A stretch of 64,000 nt of DNA from Simplicispira sedimenti (GTDB lineage: Bacteria; Pseudomonadota; Gammaproteobacteria; Burkholderiales; Burkholderiaceae_C). Under the pieces are notes generated by a model, which saw nothing but the letters and a program-made list of their open reading frames with translations, ran no database searches and had not been told where the DNA came from. The stretch spans positions 186,001-250,000 of the forward strand of contig NZ_JAKVIJ010000004.1 of the NCBI RefSeq assembly GCF_022760965.1, in the 5' to 3' direction. A program made the position numbers and the translations under genes. Shown piece by piece: positions 45,383 through 53,640 of the stretch. Positions within the stretch are counted from its first letter, which is position 1. Each line of letters begins with the position of its first letter.

Positions 45383-46000
45383 ATGGGCAAACGGCTGTTC
45401 GACATCGCCTGTGCCGCCACTGCGCTAGCGCTGCTGGCGCCCCTGCTGCTGGCGTTGGCGCTGTGGGTGCGGCTTGACTCCCCGGGTCCGGTGCTGTTTC
45501 GCCAGCAGCGTGTGGGGCGCGACAGTCGTCCCTTTGCCATCCTCAAGTTCCGCACCATGCAGGTGAATGCCGAAGCCGCAGGGCTGCAGATCACCGTGGG
45601 GCAAGATCCCCGCATCACCCGTGCGGGCAGCTGGCTGCGCCGCAGCAAGCTGGATGAACTACCGCAGTTGCTGAACGTGCTGCGCGGCGACATGAGCATG
45701 GTGGGCCCCCGCCCCGAGGTGCCGCGCTACGTGGCGTTGTACCCAACGGATGTGCGCGAGACCGTGCTGAGCGTACGTCCCGGCATCACCGATCTGGCAT
45801 CGCTCGCCTTTCGGGATGAAAGCACCTTGCTGGCGCAGAGCCCCGACCCCGAGCGCACCTATGTGGAGGTGATTCTGCCCACCAAATTGCGCTACGCCTG
45901 CGACTACGTGCAGCAGCGCAGCCTGTGGCTGGATCTGCGCATCATCGCCCGTACAGCGATGGTCCTGCTGGGTCGACAGGACAGAGCGCCCCCATGCTGA
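45383..46000 (+). CDS. Short phosphoglycosyl transferase (PglC/WecA-initiator type)
   Basis: A 205-residue monotopic initiator: membrane segment KRLFDIACAATALALLAPLLLALAL is a re-entrant helix (about residues 3-27), then GPVLFRQQRVGRDSRPFAILKFRTMQ and the catalytic DE in RRSKLDELPQLLNVLRGDM followed by SMVGPRPE. Proteins of this short type move a sugar phosphate from a UDP-sugar to undecaprenyl phosphate, as PglC does with UDP-diNAcBac. It ends the operon. Confidence 0.92.
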   Translation: MGKRLFDIACAATALALLAPLLLALALWVRLDSPGPVLFRQQRVGRDSRPFAILKFRTMQVNAEAAGLQITVGQDPRITRAGSWLRRSKLDELPQLLNVLRGDMSMVGPRPEVPRYVALYPTDVRETVLSVRPGITDLASLAFRDESTLLAQSPDPERTYVEVILPTKLRYACDYVQQRSLWLDLRIIARTAMVLLGRQDRAPPC

Positions 46001-46073
46001 GGCGCACCGCCTTAAAATCACAGGTTTGGCCGCATCGGCCACTCCCTTTTCACGCCCCGCACCGACGGCTCCT

Positions 46074-47603
46074 ATGTCTGAACAGCACCACGCCCCCGCA
46101 CCCCAGGACGAAAACCAGCTCATCGCCGAGCGCCGCGACAAACTGCGCGCCCTGCGCGAAGCCCAGGCCCAGGGCCATGGCGTGGCTTTTCCCAACGACT
46201 TCAAACCCCAGCACCATGCGGCAGACCTGCAAGTCCAGCACGGCGCGCAGGACGCACAGGCGCTGGAGGCACAGCCCATCACCGTGTGCGTGGCCGGCCG
46301 CATGATGCTCAAGCGCGTCATGGGCAAGGCCAGCTTTGCCACGGTGCAGGACGCTTCGGGCCGCATCCAGCTCTACGTGACACGCGACGCGCTGGGCGAA
46401 GAGCTGTATGCCGCCTTCAAGCATTGGGACCTGGGCGACATCCTGGGCGCCGAAGGGACGCTGTTCAAAACCAAGACGGGTGAGCTGTCGATCAAGGTCG
46501 AGCGCCTGCGGCTGCTGACCAAGAGCCTGCGCCCCATGCCGGACAAGTTCCACGGCATCCACGACCAGGAAGTGAAATATCGCCAGCGATACGTGGACCT
46601 GATGACCGACGAGCAGGCCCGCAAGCGCTTCGTGGCGCGCAGCAAGGCCGTGAGCGGCATCCGCGACTTCATGGTGCAGCACGGTTTCCTGGAAGTGGAA
46701 ACGCCCATGCTCCACCCCATTCCGGGTGGCGCGAATGCCAAGCCCTTTGTCACACACCACAACGCGCTGGAGCAGGAGATGTACCTGCGCATCGCGCCCG
46801 AGCTGTACTTGAAACGCTTGCTGGTGGGCGGCTTCGAGCGTGTGTTCGAGATCAATCGCAACTTCCGCAACGAAGGCATCTCGGTGCGCCACAACCCCGA
46901 GTTCACGATGATGGAGTTCTATGCGGCCTACTGGAACTACCAGGACCTCATGGGCTTTACCGAGCAGCTTGTGCGCGACGCGGCCCTCAAGGCCACGGGG
47001 ACGCTGCAACTCTCCTACCAAGGGCGCGAGGTCGATCTGACTCAGCCGTTTGCACGCCTGACCATCCGCGAAGCCATCTTCCAGTACACCGAGGCCGGTG
47101 CCCATGTGGACGACGCTGCTTGGCTCATCAGCGCACTGAAGAAGCTGGGCATGAACGAAGAGAAGAACAAGCTCTCTGCCCGCAGCCTGGCCAGCCTGCA
47201 GGTGCTGTATTTCGAGGAAACGGTGGAAGACAAGCTCTGGCAGCCCACCTTCATCATGGAGCACCCGACAGAGATATCGCCCCTGGCCCGTGCCAACGAC
47301 ACGCGCCCCGAGGTGACCGAGCGCTTTGAGCTCTACATCACTGGCCGCGAGTTCGGCAACGGCTTCTCCGAGCTGAACGACGCCGAGGACCAGGCCGCAC
47401 GCTTCCACGCCCAGGTGGCGGCCAAGGACGGCGGCGACGACGAGGCCATGTACTTCGACCACGACTTCGTGCGTGCGCTCGAGTACGGCATGCCGCCCGC
47501 AGGCGGTTGCGGCATCGGCATCGACCGCCTGATGATGCTGCTGACCGACAGCCAGAGCATCCGCGATGTGATCCTGTTCCCGGCGTTGCGGCGCGAGGGC
47601 TGA
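46074..47603 (+). CDS. lysS: Lysyl-tRNA synthetase (class II)
   Basis: A 509-residue enzyme of normal length. OB-fold anticodon domain (ITVCVAGRMMLKRVMGKASF near residue 65), motif 1 region VETPMLHPIPGGANAKPF, motif 2 FRNEGISVRHNPEFTMMEF and motif 3 GCGIGIDRLMMLL. It charges tRNA-Lys. I chose the ATG at 46074 (MSEQHH). A TAAAAT-like hexamer at 46013-46018 may be its -10. The diguanylate cyclase gene follows by 17 bases. Confidence 0.97.
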   Translation: MSEQHHAPAPQDENQLIAERRDKLRALREAQAQGHGVAFPNDFKPQHHAADLQVQHGAQDAQALEAQPITVCVAGRMMLKRVMGKASFATVQDASGRIQLYVTRDALGEELYAAFKHWDLGDILGAEGTLFKTKTGELSIKVERLRLLTKSLRPMPDKFHGIHDQEVKYRQRYVDLMTDEQARKRFVARSKAVSGIRDFMVQHGFLEVETPMLHPIPGGANAKPFVTHHNALEQEMYLRIAPELYLKRLLVGGFERVFEINRNFRNEGISVRHNPEFTMMEFYAAYWNYQDLMGFTEQLVRDAALKATGTLQLSYQGREVDLTQPFARLTIREAIFQYTEAGAHVDDAAWLISALKKLGMNEEKNKLSARSLASLQVLYFEETVEDKLWQPTFIMEHPTEISPLARANDTRPEVTERFELYITGREFGNGFSELNDAEDQAARFHAQVAAKDGGDDEAMYFDHDFVRALEYGMPPAGGCGIGIDRLMMLLTDSQSIRDVILFPALRREG

Positions 47604-47620
47604 TCTGGCACATTGACGCC

Positions 47621-48637
47621 ATGCCCCTGTCCACCGCCCTGCTCCCCGCCAACACGGCGCAGCCTTTCAGCGTACTGGTGGTCGAGGATCAGGAGTCGGT
47701 GCGCGCTGCACTGGTGGGCGAGCTGCGCAACGCAGGCATTTCCCAGGTGCTGGAGGCGCGTGACGGCGAGACGGCGCTGCGCTTTTTCACCGAGCGACGC
47801 CCGGATCTGGTCTTGCTGGACATCTGCCTTCCCGGCAAGGACGGCTACTGGCTGGCCCAGCAGATGCGCATTGCCGAACCCGGCGACTGGACGCCCATCA
47901 TCTTCCTCTCGGGCCTGGACAACGAACTGGATGTCTGGCGCGGTATCGAGGCCGGGGGCGACGACTACCTGACCAAGCCGGTCAAGCCCATTGTGCTGGT
48001 GGCCAAGCTGCGCGCCATGCGGCGCCTGCTCGACATGCGGCGTCGCCTGGTGTCCCTGTCCGACGAACTGCACCTGGCCAACCAACGGCTCAACGCGATG
48101 GTGGAGGTCGATGCCCTGACGGGCCTGATCAACCGCCGCGGTTTCGACCAGCGGTTGCACAGCGAGATCCTGGCCGCTCGGCGCGATCGGCAACCGCTGA
48201 CCCTGATGTTGTGCGACCTGGACCACTTCAAGAACTACAACGATAGCCTGGGCCATGTGCAGGGCGATGCCTGCCTGCAGCAGGTGGCCCGTTTGCTGCG
48301 CGAGGTGTGCGTGCGCCCGCGCGACACCGCGGCACGCTACGGCGGCGAGGAGTTTGCCCTCATCCTGCCGAGCACGCCCCGCTCCGGCGCCATGACCTTT
48401 GCCCGGGCACTGGGGCAGACGCTGCGCAACCACGCGATTGCGCACCCCGCATCGCCCGTGGCGGGCGTGGTCACGCTCTCGGGCGGTATCACGACCTGTG
48501 TGCCCGACGATGCCACCAGTGCGGAAAGCATGCTCATGCGTGCCGACCAGGCGCTGTACGCCGCCAAGGCCCAGGGGCGCGACCGCTTCTTCAGCTTTGA
48601 AATGCAGATGGACACGGTAGAGCAGCGCCACGGCTGA
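47621..48637 (+). CDS. Response regulator with GGDEF domain (diguanylate cyclase)
   Basis: A 338-residue protein. Residues about 15-135 are a REC domain (VLVVEDQESVRAAL, phospho-acceptor Asp in LVLLDICLPGKDGYW, conserved Lys in DYLTKPVKPI), then a short helix and the GGDEF domain (residues 165-330) with DALTGLINRRGF, LCDLDHFKNYNDSLGH and the intact active site ARYGGEEFALIL. An inhibitory I-site R-P-R-D sits five residues before GGEEF. It should make cyclic di-GMP when phosphorylated. No histidine kinase is beside it. Confidence 0.92.
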   Translation: MPLSTALLPANTAQPFSVLVVEDQESVRAALVGELRNAGISQVLEARDGETALRFFTERRPDLVLLDICLPGKDGYWLAQQMRIAEPGDWTPIIFLSGLDNELDVWRGIEAGGDDYLTKPVKPIVLVAKLRAMRRLLDMRRRLVSLSDELHLANQRLNAMVEVDALTGLINRRGFDQRLHSEILAARRDRQPLTLMLCDLDHFKNYNDSLGHVQGDACLQQVARLLREVCVRPRDTAARYGGEEFALILPSTPRSGAMTFARALGQTLRNHAIAHPASPVAGVVTLSGGITTCVPDDATSAESMLMRADQALYAAKAQGRDRFFSFEMQMDTVEQRHG

Positions 48638-48647
48638 CACATCTCCC

Positions 48648-49274
48648 ATGCGACGTTCCTTGACTCTCTACCTGCCCGAATGGGCCCAGGACTGGCTGGA
48701 AATCATCGTTCCGGGGGGGCAGATTGCACTCATCCTTGTGGCGGCCTGGCTGCTGCAGAACCTGCTGGGGCGCCTGCTGACCCGTGCCGGGCGCCACTAC
48801 CAGATTCCCCTGGAACTGCAGATGCCCATCCACGGGCTGATGCGCTGGACCATTTTTGCCGCCACCCTGCTGCTGGTGCTGGAGCGCCTGGGCGTGTCGG
48901 CCACGGTGCTGTGGACCGGCTTTACCGGCTTTGCCACCGTGGGAGCCGTGGCCTTCTTTGCGGCGTGGAGCGTGCTGTCCAACCTGTTCTGCGCGTTCCT
49001 GATATTCACCGTGGGCCCCTTCCGCCTGGGGGACACCATCGAACTGCTCGACACGGCCGAGAAACCCGGCGCCAAGGGTCGGGTGGTGGACATCAACCTG
49101 CTCTACACCACGCTGGAAGATGCAACGCGTGGGCAGACCGGTGTCTTGCTGCAGATACCCAATGCGCTGATCTTTCAGCGGGTTCTGCGCCGCTGGGAAC
49201 CGGCGATCGCCCCATCAGGCATCCCGGCTCCAGCCCCGCAAGAGCGTTTGCAAGATACACCCTCCGTCCCCTGA
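48648..49274 (+). CDS. Small MscS-like mechanosensitive channel
   Basis: A 208-residue protein with about three N-terminal membrane helices (residues 20-40, 64-85, 90-118) and the pore-like third helix TGFATVGAVAFFAAWSVLSN with small Gly/Ala residues, then a beta domain (FRLGDTIELLD, KGRVVDINLLYTTLED). It matches the MscS family core without the large C-terminal cage. It would open on membrane tension in the inner membrane. The Pro-rich tail is short. The start is 10 bases after the cyclase stop. Confidence 0.87.
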   Translation: MRRSLTLYLPEWAQDWLEIIVPGGQIALILVAAWLLQNLLGRLLTRAGRHYQIPLELQMPIHGLMRWTIFAATLLLVLERLGVSATVLWTGFTGFATVGAVAFFAAWSVLSNLFCAFLIFTVGPFRLGDTIELLDTAEKPGAKGRVVDINLLYTTLEDATRGQTGVLLQIPNALIFQRVLRRWEPAIAPSGIPAPAPQERLQDTPSVP

Positions 49275-49293
49275 AACCCGAGCGAAGCCTGCC

Positions 49294-50376
49294 TCAGGGC
49301 AGCATCTCCAGCGCCTGCAGATAGGCCGGCTGGAACATCAATTCATCCCACGCCTGCGGCACGGTTTCCGGCAACAGTGCCAGGCGGCGCGCAGCGCTGT
49401 CCGGGCTGGGCTGCCAGCGGCCGTGTACCAGCGCGTCGGCCAGGCCATCCAGCAGATCATCCACGGCGCGCCCATCGCCCAGGCTCTGGTTGCACAGCAG
49501 CACCAGGTCGCACCCGGCCTGCAATGCCGCCAATGCGGCATCGGTGTGGCTGGCCAGGTGGCCGTCGATATGGCGTGCGCCCTCCATGCTCAGGTCATCG
49601 CTGATGATGGCCCCCTCGAAACCCAGGCGCGTGCGCAGGATATCCTGCAGCCACCGGCGCGAAAAGCCCGCCGGGCGGCTGTCCACCTTGGGGTAGATCA
49701 CATGTGCGGGCATGACGGCGGTAAGCGTGCTGCGCAGCCAGGCATAGGGCGCAGCGTCGTCCTGCAGAATGGCCTTGAGGCTGCGCCGATCCACGGGAAT
49801 GTCGGTGTGCGAATCGGCCCGCACAAAGCCGTGCCCCGGGAAGTGCTTGCCGCAGTGGGCCATGCCCGCCTGCAGCAGACCATGCGCCAGGCTCTTGGCC
49901 AGCATCGCCACCACGCGCGGGTCGGCATGGAAGGCACGGTCACCGATCACACTGCTGCCACCCCAGTCCAGGTCCAGCACGGGTGTGAAGGAAAAATCGA
50001 CGCCGCAAGCCCGCAGCTCACTGGCCAGCACATAGCCCGCCGCTGTGGCCGCATTGGTGGCCGCCATGGCCCCGCTGCCCGGGCCGGCTTTGCCGTCCTG
50101 CATCCACAGTGCGCCCAGGGCGCGCATGGGTGGCAGTTGGGTGAAACCGTCGGAGCGAAAGCGCTGCACGCGGCCGCCCTCGTGGTCCACGCAGATGAGC
50201 AGGTCCTCGCGCACGGCCTTGATCGCGCTGGTGAGCTCCAGCAGTTGCGCACGGTCGCGCCAGTTGCGGGTGAACAGGATGACGCCCCCGGTGAGCGGGT
50301 GCGCCAGGCGCCTGCGGTCGTCTGCACTGAGCTGCGTGCCCGCCACGTCCAGCAAGAGGGGGGAATGGACCGTCAT
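49294..50376 (-). CDS. nagZ: Beta-N-acetylhexosaminidase NagZ
   Basis: A 360-residue GH3 enzyme: GGVILFTRNWRDRAQL, CVDHEGGRVQRFR, the general-acid His loop KHFPGHGFVRADSHTDIPVD and the nucleophile Asp in GAIISDDLSMEGARHI. It cleaves GlcNAc from anhydro-muropeptides in cytoplasmic peptidoglycan recycling. It follows acpS on the minus strand, with repeat A8 between them. Confidence 0.96.
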   Translation of the reverse strand: MTVHSPLLLDVAGTQLSADDRRRLAHPLTGGVILFTRNWRDRAQLLELTSAIKAVREDLLICVDHEGGRVQRFRSDGFTQLPPMRALGALWMQDGKAGPGSGAMAATNAATAAGYVLASELRACGVDFSFTPVLDLDWGGSSVIGDRAFHADPRVVAMLAKSLAHGLLQAGMAHCGKHFPGHGFVRADSHTDIPVDRRSLKAILQDDAAPYAWLRSTLTAVMPAHVIYPKVDSRPAGFSRRWLQDILRTRLGFEGAIISDDLSMEGARHIDGHLASHTDAALAALQAGCDLVLLCNQSLGDGRAVDDLLDGLADALVHGRWQPSPDSAARRLALLPETVPQAWDELMFQPAYLQALEMLP

Positions 50377-50393
50377 GCGTTCTCTCCGTTCAT

Positions 50394-50446
50394 TTGCTAT
50401 TATTTTAATAGCTGTTCGCGCTTATTCCATAAGCGCCATCGGCCTG
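50394..50446 (+). repeat. Repeat family A, copy A8
   Basis: The clearest copy: two perfect hairpins, GCTATTA-TTT-TAATAGC (50396-50412) and GCGCTTAT-TCC-ATAAGCGC (50418-50436). It lies over the last codons and stop of acpS. Confidence 0.9.
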
Positions 50447-50830
50447 TTCGACTACACAAAAACTGGCGGCGTAGTCGGTTTCATCGGTCACGCTCAGGTG
50501 GGCACGCAACGACCGTGCCTCGAACCACTCATGCAAGGCCCCGTGCAGCACGATGATGGGCTGGCCGCTGGGCAACGAACCGACCTCGCAGGTACGCCAG
50601 GTCATGGGCATGCGCAGCCCCAGGCCTATGGCCTTGCTGAACGCCTCCTTGGCGGAAAAGCGCGTGGCCAGGTAGCGCACGCCGCGCTCGCTCCAGCGCT
50701 GGCTGCGCGCGCGCCAGATGGCCAGCTCGGCATCACTGAGCACGCGCTCGGCAAACCGGTCGCCATGGCGCTCCAGGCTGGCGCGGATGCGGCGCACGTC
50801 GCAGATGTCGGTGCCGATGCCGTAGATCAT
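50405..50830 (-). CDS. acpS: Holo-[acyl-carrier-protein] synthase, with repeat-encoded tail
   Basis: A 141-residue phosphopantetheinyl transferase: MIYGIGTDICDVRRI (motif I with metal Asp), RFSAKEAFSKAIGLGL (motif with Glu/Lys) and LSVTDETDYAASFCVVE at the usual C-terminus. It transfers 4'-phosphopantetheine to AcpP. About 14 extra residues (DGAYGISANSY at the end) come from repeat A8, beyond the usual end of about 127. Its start is bordered by A9, so the gene lies between two inverted family A copies. ATG 50830 chosen because earlier codons fall in the repeat. Confidence 0.94.
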   Translation of the reverse strand: MIYGIGTDICDVRRIRASLERHGDRFAERVLSDAELAIWRARSQRWSERGVRYLATRFSAKEAFSKAIGLGLRMPMTWRTCEVGSLPSGQPIIVLHGALHEWFEARSLRAHLSVTDETDYAASFCVVEQADGAYGISANSY

Positions 50831-50835
50831 GGATT

Positions 50836-50893
50836 TGAACAAAATATGCCGCCAGCGCTTATCTATCAAGCGCAAGCAGCTACAAAATCAGGA
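50836..50893 (-). repeat. Repeat family A, copy A9
   Basis: On the minus strand: TTGTAGCTGCTTGCGCTTG-ATAGAT-AAGCGCTGGCGGC. It fills the gap between the stop of pdxJ and the start of acpS, facing opposite to A8. Confidence 0.85.
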
Positions 50894-51649
50894 GCATGCT
50901 GCATCGATGCAGGCCTGGTAGGCGCGCACCGTTGCGGCGTAGCCCAGCTCCAGCGCATCCGAAATGAGCGCGTGGCCGATGGACACCTCCAGCACACCGG
51001 GCACGCTGCGCAGAAAGTCGGTGAGGTTGTCGCGGTTCAGATCGTGCCCTGCATTCACGCCCAGCCCGGCGTCCAGCGCGGCCTGGGCGGCGGCGCGGTA
51101 GCGCTCCAGTTCAGCCGCCTGTCGCTCGGTGCCCCAGGCAGCAGCGTAGGGCTCGGTGTACAGCTCGATGCAGTCGGCACCCACGGCCCGGGCCTGGGCC
51201 ATTTGCTCGGGGACCGGGTCCATGAACAGGCTCACGCGCACACCCAGGTCGTGGCATTCGGCAATCAGAGGCGCCAGCCGGGCGGCATCCTGCGGAAAGC
51301 TCCAGCCATGGTCGCTGGTGAACTGGTCCTCGCTGTCGGGCACAAAGGTGGCTTGGTGCGGCCGCACGCGACGGATGAAGTCCATCAGGTTCTGCGATGG
51401 GTTGCCTTCGATGTTGTACTCGCGCTCGGGCCAGGCCTGCAGCAGTTCGGCGAGCTCATGCACGTCGTGGGGCCGGATGTGGCGCGCATCGGGCCGGGGG
51501 TGCACGGTAATGCCCTGCGCTCCCGCCTGCAGGCACAGCAGCGCCGCACGCGTGACGCTGGGAATGCCCAGGTGCCGCGTGTTGCGCACCAGCGCCACCT
51601 TGTTGACGTTGACCGACAGCGCGGTGCGGGGATGGGGTGAAGAGGTCAT
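50888..51649 (-). CDS. pdxJ: Pyridoxine 5'-phosphate synthase
   Basis: A 253-residue TIM-barrel protein: LSVNVNKVALVRNTRH, GAQGITVHPRPDARHI, YNIEGNPSQNLMDF, VRVSLFMDP, CIELYTEPYA and GLGVNAGHDLNRDNL. It condenses 1-deoxyxylulose phosphate with 3-amino-2-oxopropyl phosphate to make PNP for vitamin B6. Its ATG at 51649 overlaps the recO stop (ATGA). Its own stop sits at the edge of repeat A9. Confidence 0.97.
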   Translation of the reverse strand: MTSSPHPRTALSVNVNKVALVRNTRHLGIPSVTRAALLCLQAGAQGITVHPRPDARHIRPHDVHELAELLQAWPEREYNIEGNPSQNLMDFIRRVRPHQATFVPDSEDQFTSDHGWSFPQDAARLAPLIAECHDLGVRVSLFMDPVPEQMAQARAVGADCIELYTEPYAAAWGTERQAAELERYRAAAQAALDAGLGVNAGHDLNRDNLTDFLRSVPGVLEVSIGHALISDALELGYAATVRAYQACIDAACS

Positions 51650-52407
51650 AGCGATTGCAGGTCCATCATGAACTGGCGCGTGCGCAGCACCGGGTGGCCG
51701 CAATGGTATTGCAACAGCCCGCGCAACTGCGGTTTGAGTTCACCGGCCACGGCCGCGCATTCGCGCAGCAGGGTGGTGAATGGCACACCGTCCCGCAGGG
51801 CGGCGTGCAGTTGCAGCCACTGCGCGCCCGACAGGCTGGCCCGCTCGGCTGCGGGCACGGCGCGCAGGCCGGCCTCGGCGACCAGGGCGTAGCGGCCCTG
51901 GGGCTCCAGCGGCGCCAGGGTCAGGGTCTGCACATCCAGCGCGGGCAGCAGTCCCACCTCGCGCAGCAACAGCAGCTCAAAGCTGCGCAGCAAGGGTTCG
52001 AGCACTTCGCCATGCTCGGTGGCCAGCACGCGCACCACGGCGGCGTAGTGGTCGAACAGCAGGCTGTGCGCGTCGTCGCGCGCCAACAGGCGCATGAGCA
52101 GTTCGTTGAGGTACAGGCCCGACAGCAAGGCCTCGCCCGTGGGCATGGTGTGGCCGCCGACCCATTCCGCCCCCTTGAGGGGGTGGATCTCGGCAGAGTC
52201 CGATGCACTCTGGGTCCAGCTCAGGTGCAAAGGCTGCAGGGGCAGCAGCACCGGCCGAAAGTTGGAACTGGGCCTTTTGGCTCCCTTGGCCACCAACGCA
52301 GTGCGCCCGCGGTGGCGGGTGAACACCTCCAGGATCAGGCTCGATTCGCTCCAGTCGTAGCGGTGCAGCACATAGGCCGGCTCGTGGGTGACACGTTGCT
52401 GGGGCAT
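51646..52407 (-). CDS. recO: DNA repair protein RecO
   Basis: A 253-residue protein: N-terminal OB-fold with EPAYVLHRYDWSESSLILEVF and TRHRGRTALVAKGAKRPSSN, then the helical part LSGLYLNELLMRLLARDD and a C-terminal LLQYHCGHPVLRTRQFM. It loads RecA with RecF/RecR and anneals strands. Gene order era-recO-pdxJ is normal for the class; between era and recO lie repeats A10 and B2. recO is coupled to pdxJ by a four-base overlap. Confidence 0.95.
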   Translation of the reverse strand: MPQQRVTHEPAYVLHRYDWSESSLILEVFTRHRGRTALVAKGAKRPSSNFRPVLLPLQPLHLSWTQSASDSAEIHPLKGAEWVGGHTMPTGEALLSGLYLNELLMRLLARDDAHSLLFDHYAAVVRVLATEHGEVLEPLLRSFELLLLREVGLLPALDVQTLTLAPLEPQGRYALVAEAGLRAVPAAERASLSGAQWLQLHAALRDGVPFTTLLRECAAVAGELKPQLRGLLQYHCGHPVLRTRQFMMDLQSL

Positions 52408-52411
52408 GAAA

Positions 52412-52462
52412 ATGCTATCAAATCAGCAGCAATAGCACCCTATAAATAGGCGCTGAAGCCCG
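52412..52462 (+). repeat. Repeat family A, copy A10 (decayed)
   Basis: GCTATCAAATCAGCAGCAATAGC then TATAAATAGGCGCTGAAG. Arms are interrupted relative to A8, so this is a decayed copy. It lies just upstream of the recO start. Confidence 0.6.
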
Positions 52463-52477
52463 TCCCAGGCCATAGAT

Positions 52478-52596
52478 CCCGCTCAAGCCAGGGCTCCCGC
52501 GCAAGGGCCGCCCCGCCGCGCCGGGAGCGTCCTCCTGCCCGAATCGCGCAGCGATTCGAGAGCGGGGGGAAGGCCCGCAGGGCCTCAGGGGGGTAC
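52478..52596 (-). repeat. Repeat family B, copy B2
   Basis: Between era and recO. The plus strand shares GCCGCCCCGCCGCGCCGGGA exactly with B1, then an arm GAATCGCGCAGCGATTCG palindrome and GAGCGGGGGGAAGG. It begins at the era stop codon. Confidence 0.8.
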
Positions 52597-52599
52597 CCC

Positions 52600-53640
52600 T
52601 CATTCATACCCAAACGAACGCACACGCGCCTCGTCGTCGGCCCAACCCGAGCGCACCTTCACCCACAGTTCCAAGAATACCTTGGCGTCCAGGAGCTTTT
52701 CCAGCTCCTGGCGTGCCTCGGTTCCAATGCGTTTGAGGCGCTCGCCCTTGTCACCAATCACCATGGCCTTGTGGCCATCGCGCTCCACCACAATGGTCGC
52801 AGCTATGCGCACCAGGCGCTTGTGCTGCTTGCTTTTTTCTTCATCGAACTTGTCGATGATCACTGTGGAGGTATAGGGCAGCTCGTCACCCGTGAAACGA
52901 AAGAGCTTTTCACGCACGGTTTCGGAAGCCAGGAATTTCTCGCTGCGGTCGGTCAGCTCGTCCTCGGCATACCACCAGGGTTGCTCGGGCAGGTACTTCT
53001 CGCAAATGCCGTAGAGCCTCTCGATGTCGCCACGGCTCTTGGCCGACATGGGCACGAACTCGGTGAAGGGATGGCGCTCCTGCATGTCGCGCAGCCAGGG
53101 CGCGATCTCGGCACGGCGGTGCACCGTGTCCAGCTTGTTGGCGATCAACAGCGTGGGTATGCCGGGTTTGAAGAGCGAGAGTACCTTGGCGTCCGCCAGG
53201 GTGAAGCTGCCGGCCTCCACCACGAAGAGGATCAGGTCCACGTCGCTGATGGCACCCATGACCGTCTTGTTGAGCGATTTGTTCAGCGCCGTGCTGTGCT
53301 TGGTCTGGAAACCCGGTGTATCAACAAACACAAACTGGCTGGCACCCACGGTGCGGATACCGGTGATGCGGTGGCGCGTGGTCTGGGCCTTGCGCGAGGT
53401 GATGCTGATCTTCTGCCCTACCAGTGCGTTGAGCAGCGTGGACTTGCCCACGTTGGGTTTGCCCACAATGGCAATCAGGCCGCAGCGCTGCGCCGCGCCA
53501 CCCGGTGCGTCGGCCGCAGGTGCCGCGGCGGCCTGCCCCCCGGGCCTTGCAGCCGCGAGCATCGCATCCAGATCATCGGTGGTCTGAGCACCCTTCTGCG
53601 GGGCGCCGGTAGCTACATTTTTTGTAGCATCTTGGTTCAT
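52600..53640 (-). CDS. era: GTPase Era
   Basis: A 346-residue GTPase: G1 IVGKPNVGKSTLLN (near residue 58), G3 FVDTPGF, G4 IANKLD, and a C-terminal KH domain (RIGTEARQELEKLLDAKVFLELWVKV). It binds 16S rRNA in 30S assembly. About 50 residues longer than usual at the N-terminus; that extension (TTDDLDAMLAAARPGGQ and Ala/Pro/Gly) is low-complexity and begins with codons from a GCTACA/TGTAGC palindrome (53612-53628) like the repeat A arm. The start overlaps the rnc stop by four bases. A later start within the extension is possible. Confidence 0.93.
   Translation of the reverse strand: MNQDATKNVATGAPQKGAQTTDDLDAMLAAARPGGQAAAAPAADAPGGAAQRCGLIAIVGKPNVGKSTLLNALVGQKISITSRKAQTTRHRITGIRTVGASQFVFVDTPGFQTKHSTALNKSLNKTVMGAISDVDLILFVVEAGSFTLADAKVLSLFKPGIPTLLIANKLDTVHRRAEIAPWLRDMQERHPFTEFVPMSAKSRGDIERLYGICEKYLPEQPWWYAEDELTDRSEKFLASETVREKLFRFTGDELPYTSTVIIDKFDEEKSKQHKRLVRIAATIVVERDGHKAMVIGDKGERLKRIGTEARQELEKLLDAKVFLELWVKVRSGWADDEARVRSFGYE
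53609..53631 (-). repeat. Partial family A arm, copy A11, in era 5' end
   Basis: GCTACA (53612-53617) and TGTAGC (53623-53628) with T5 loop: the first hairpin only of family A, lying inside the era N-terminal codons. Confidence 0.5.
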
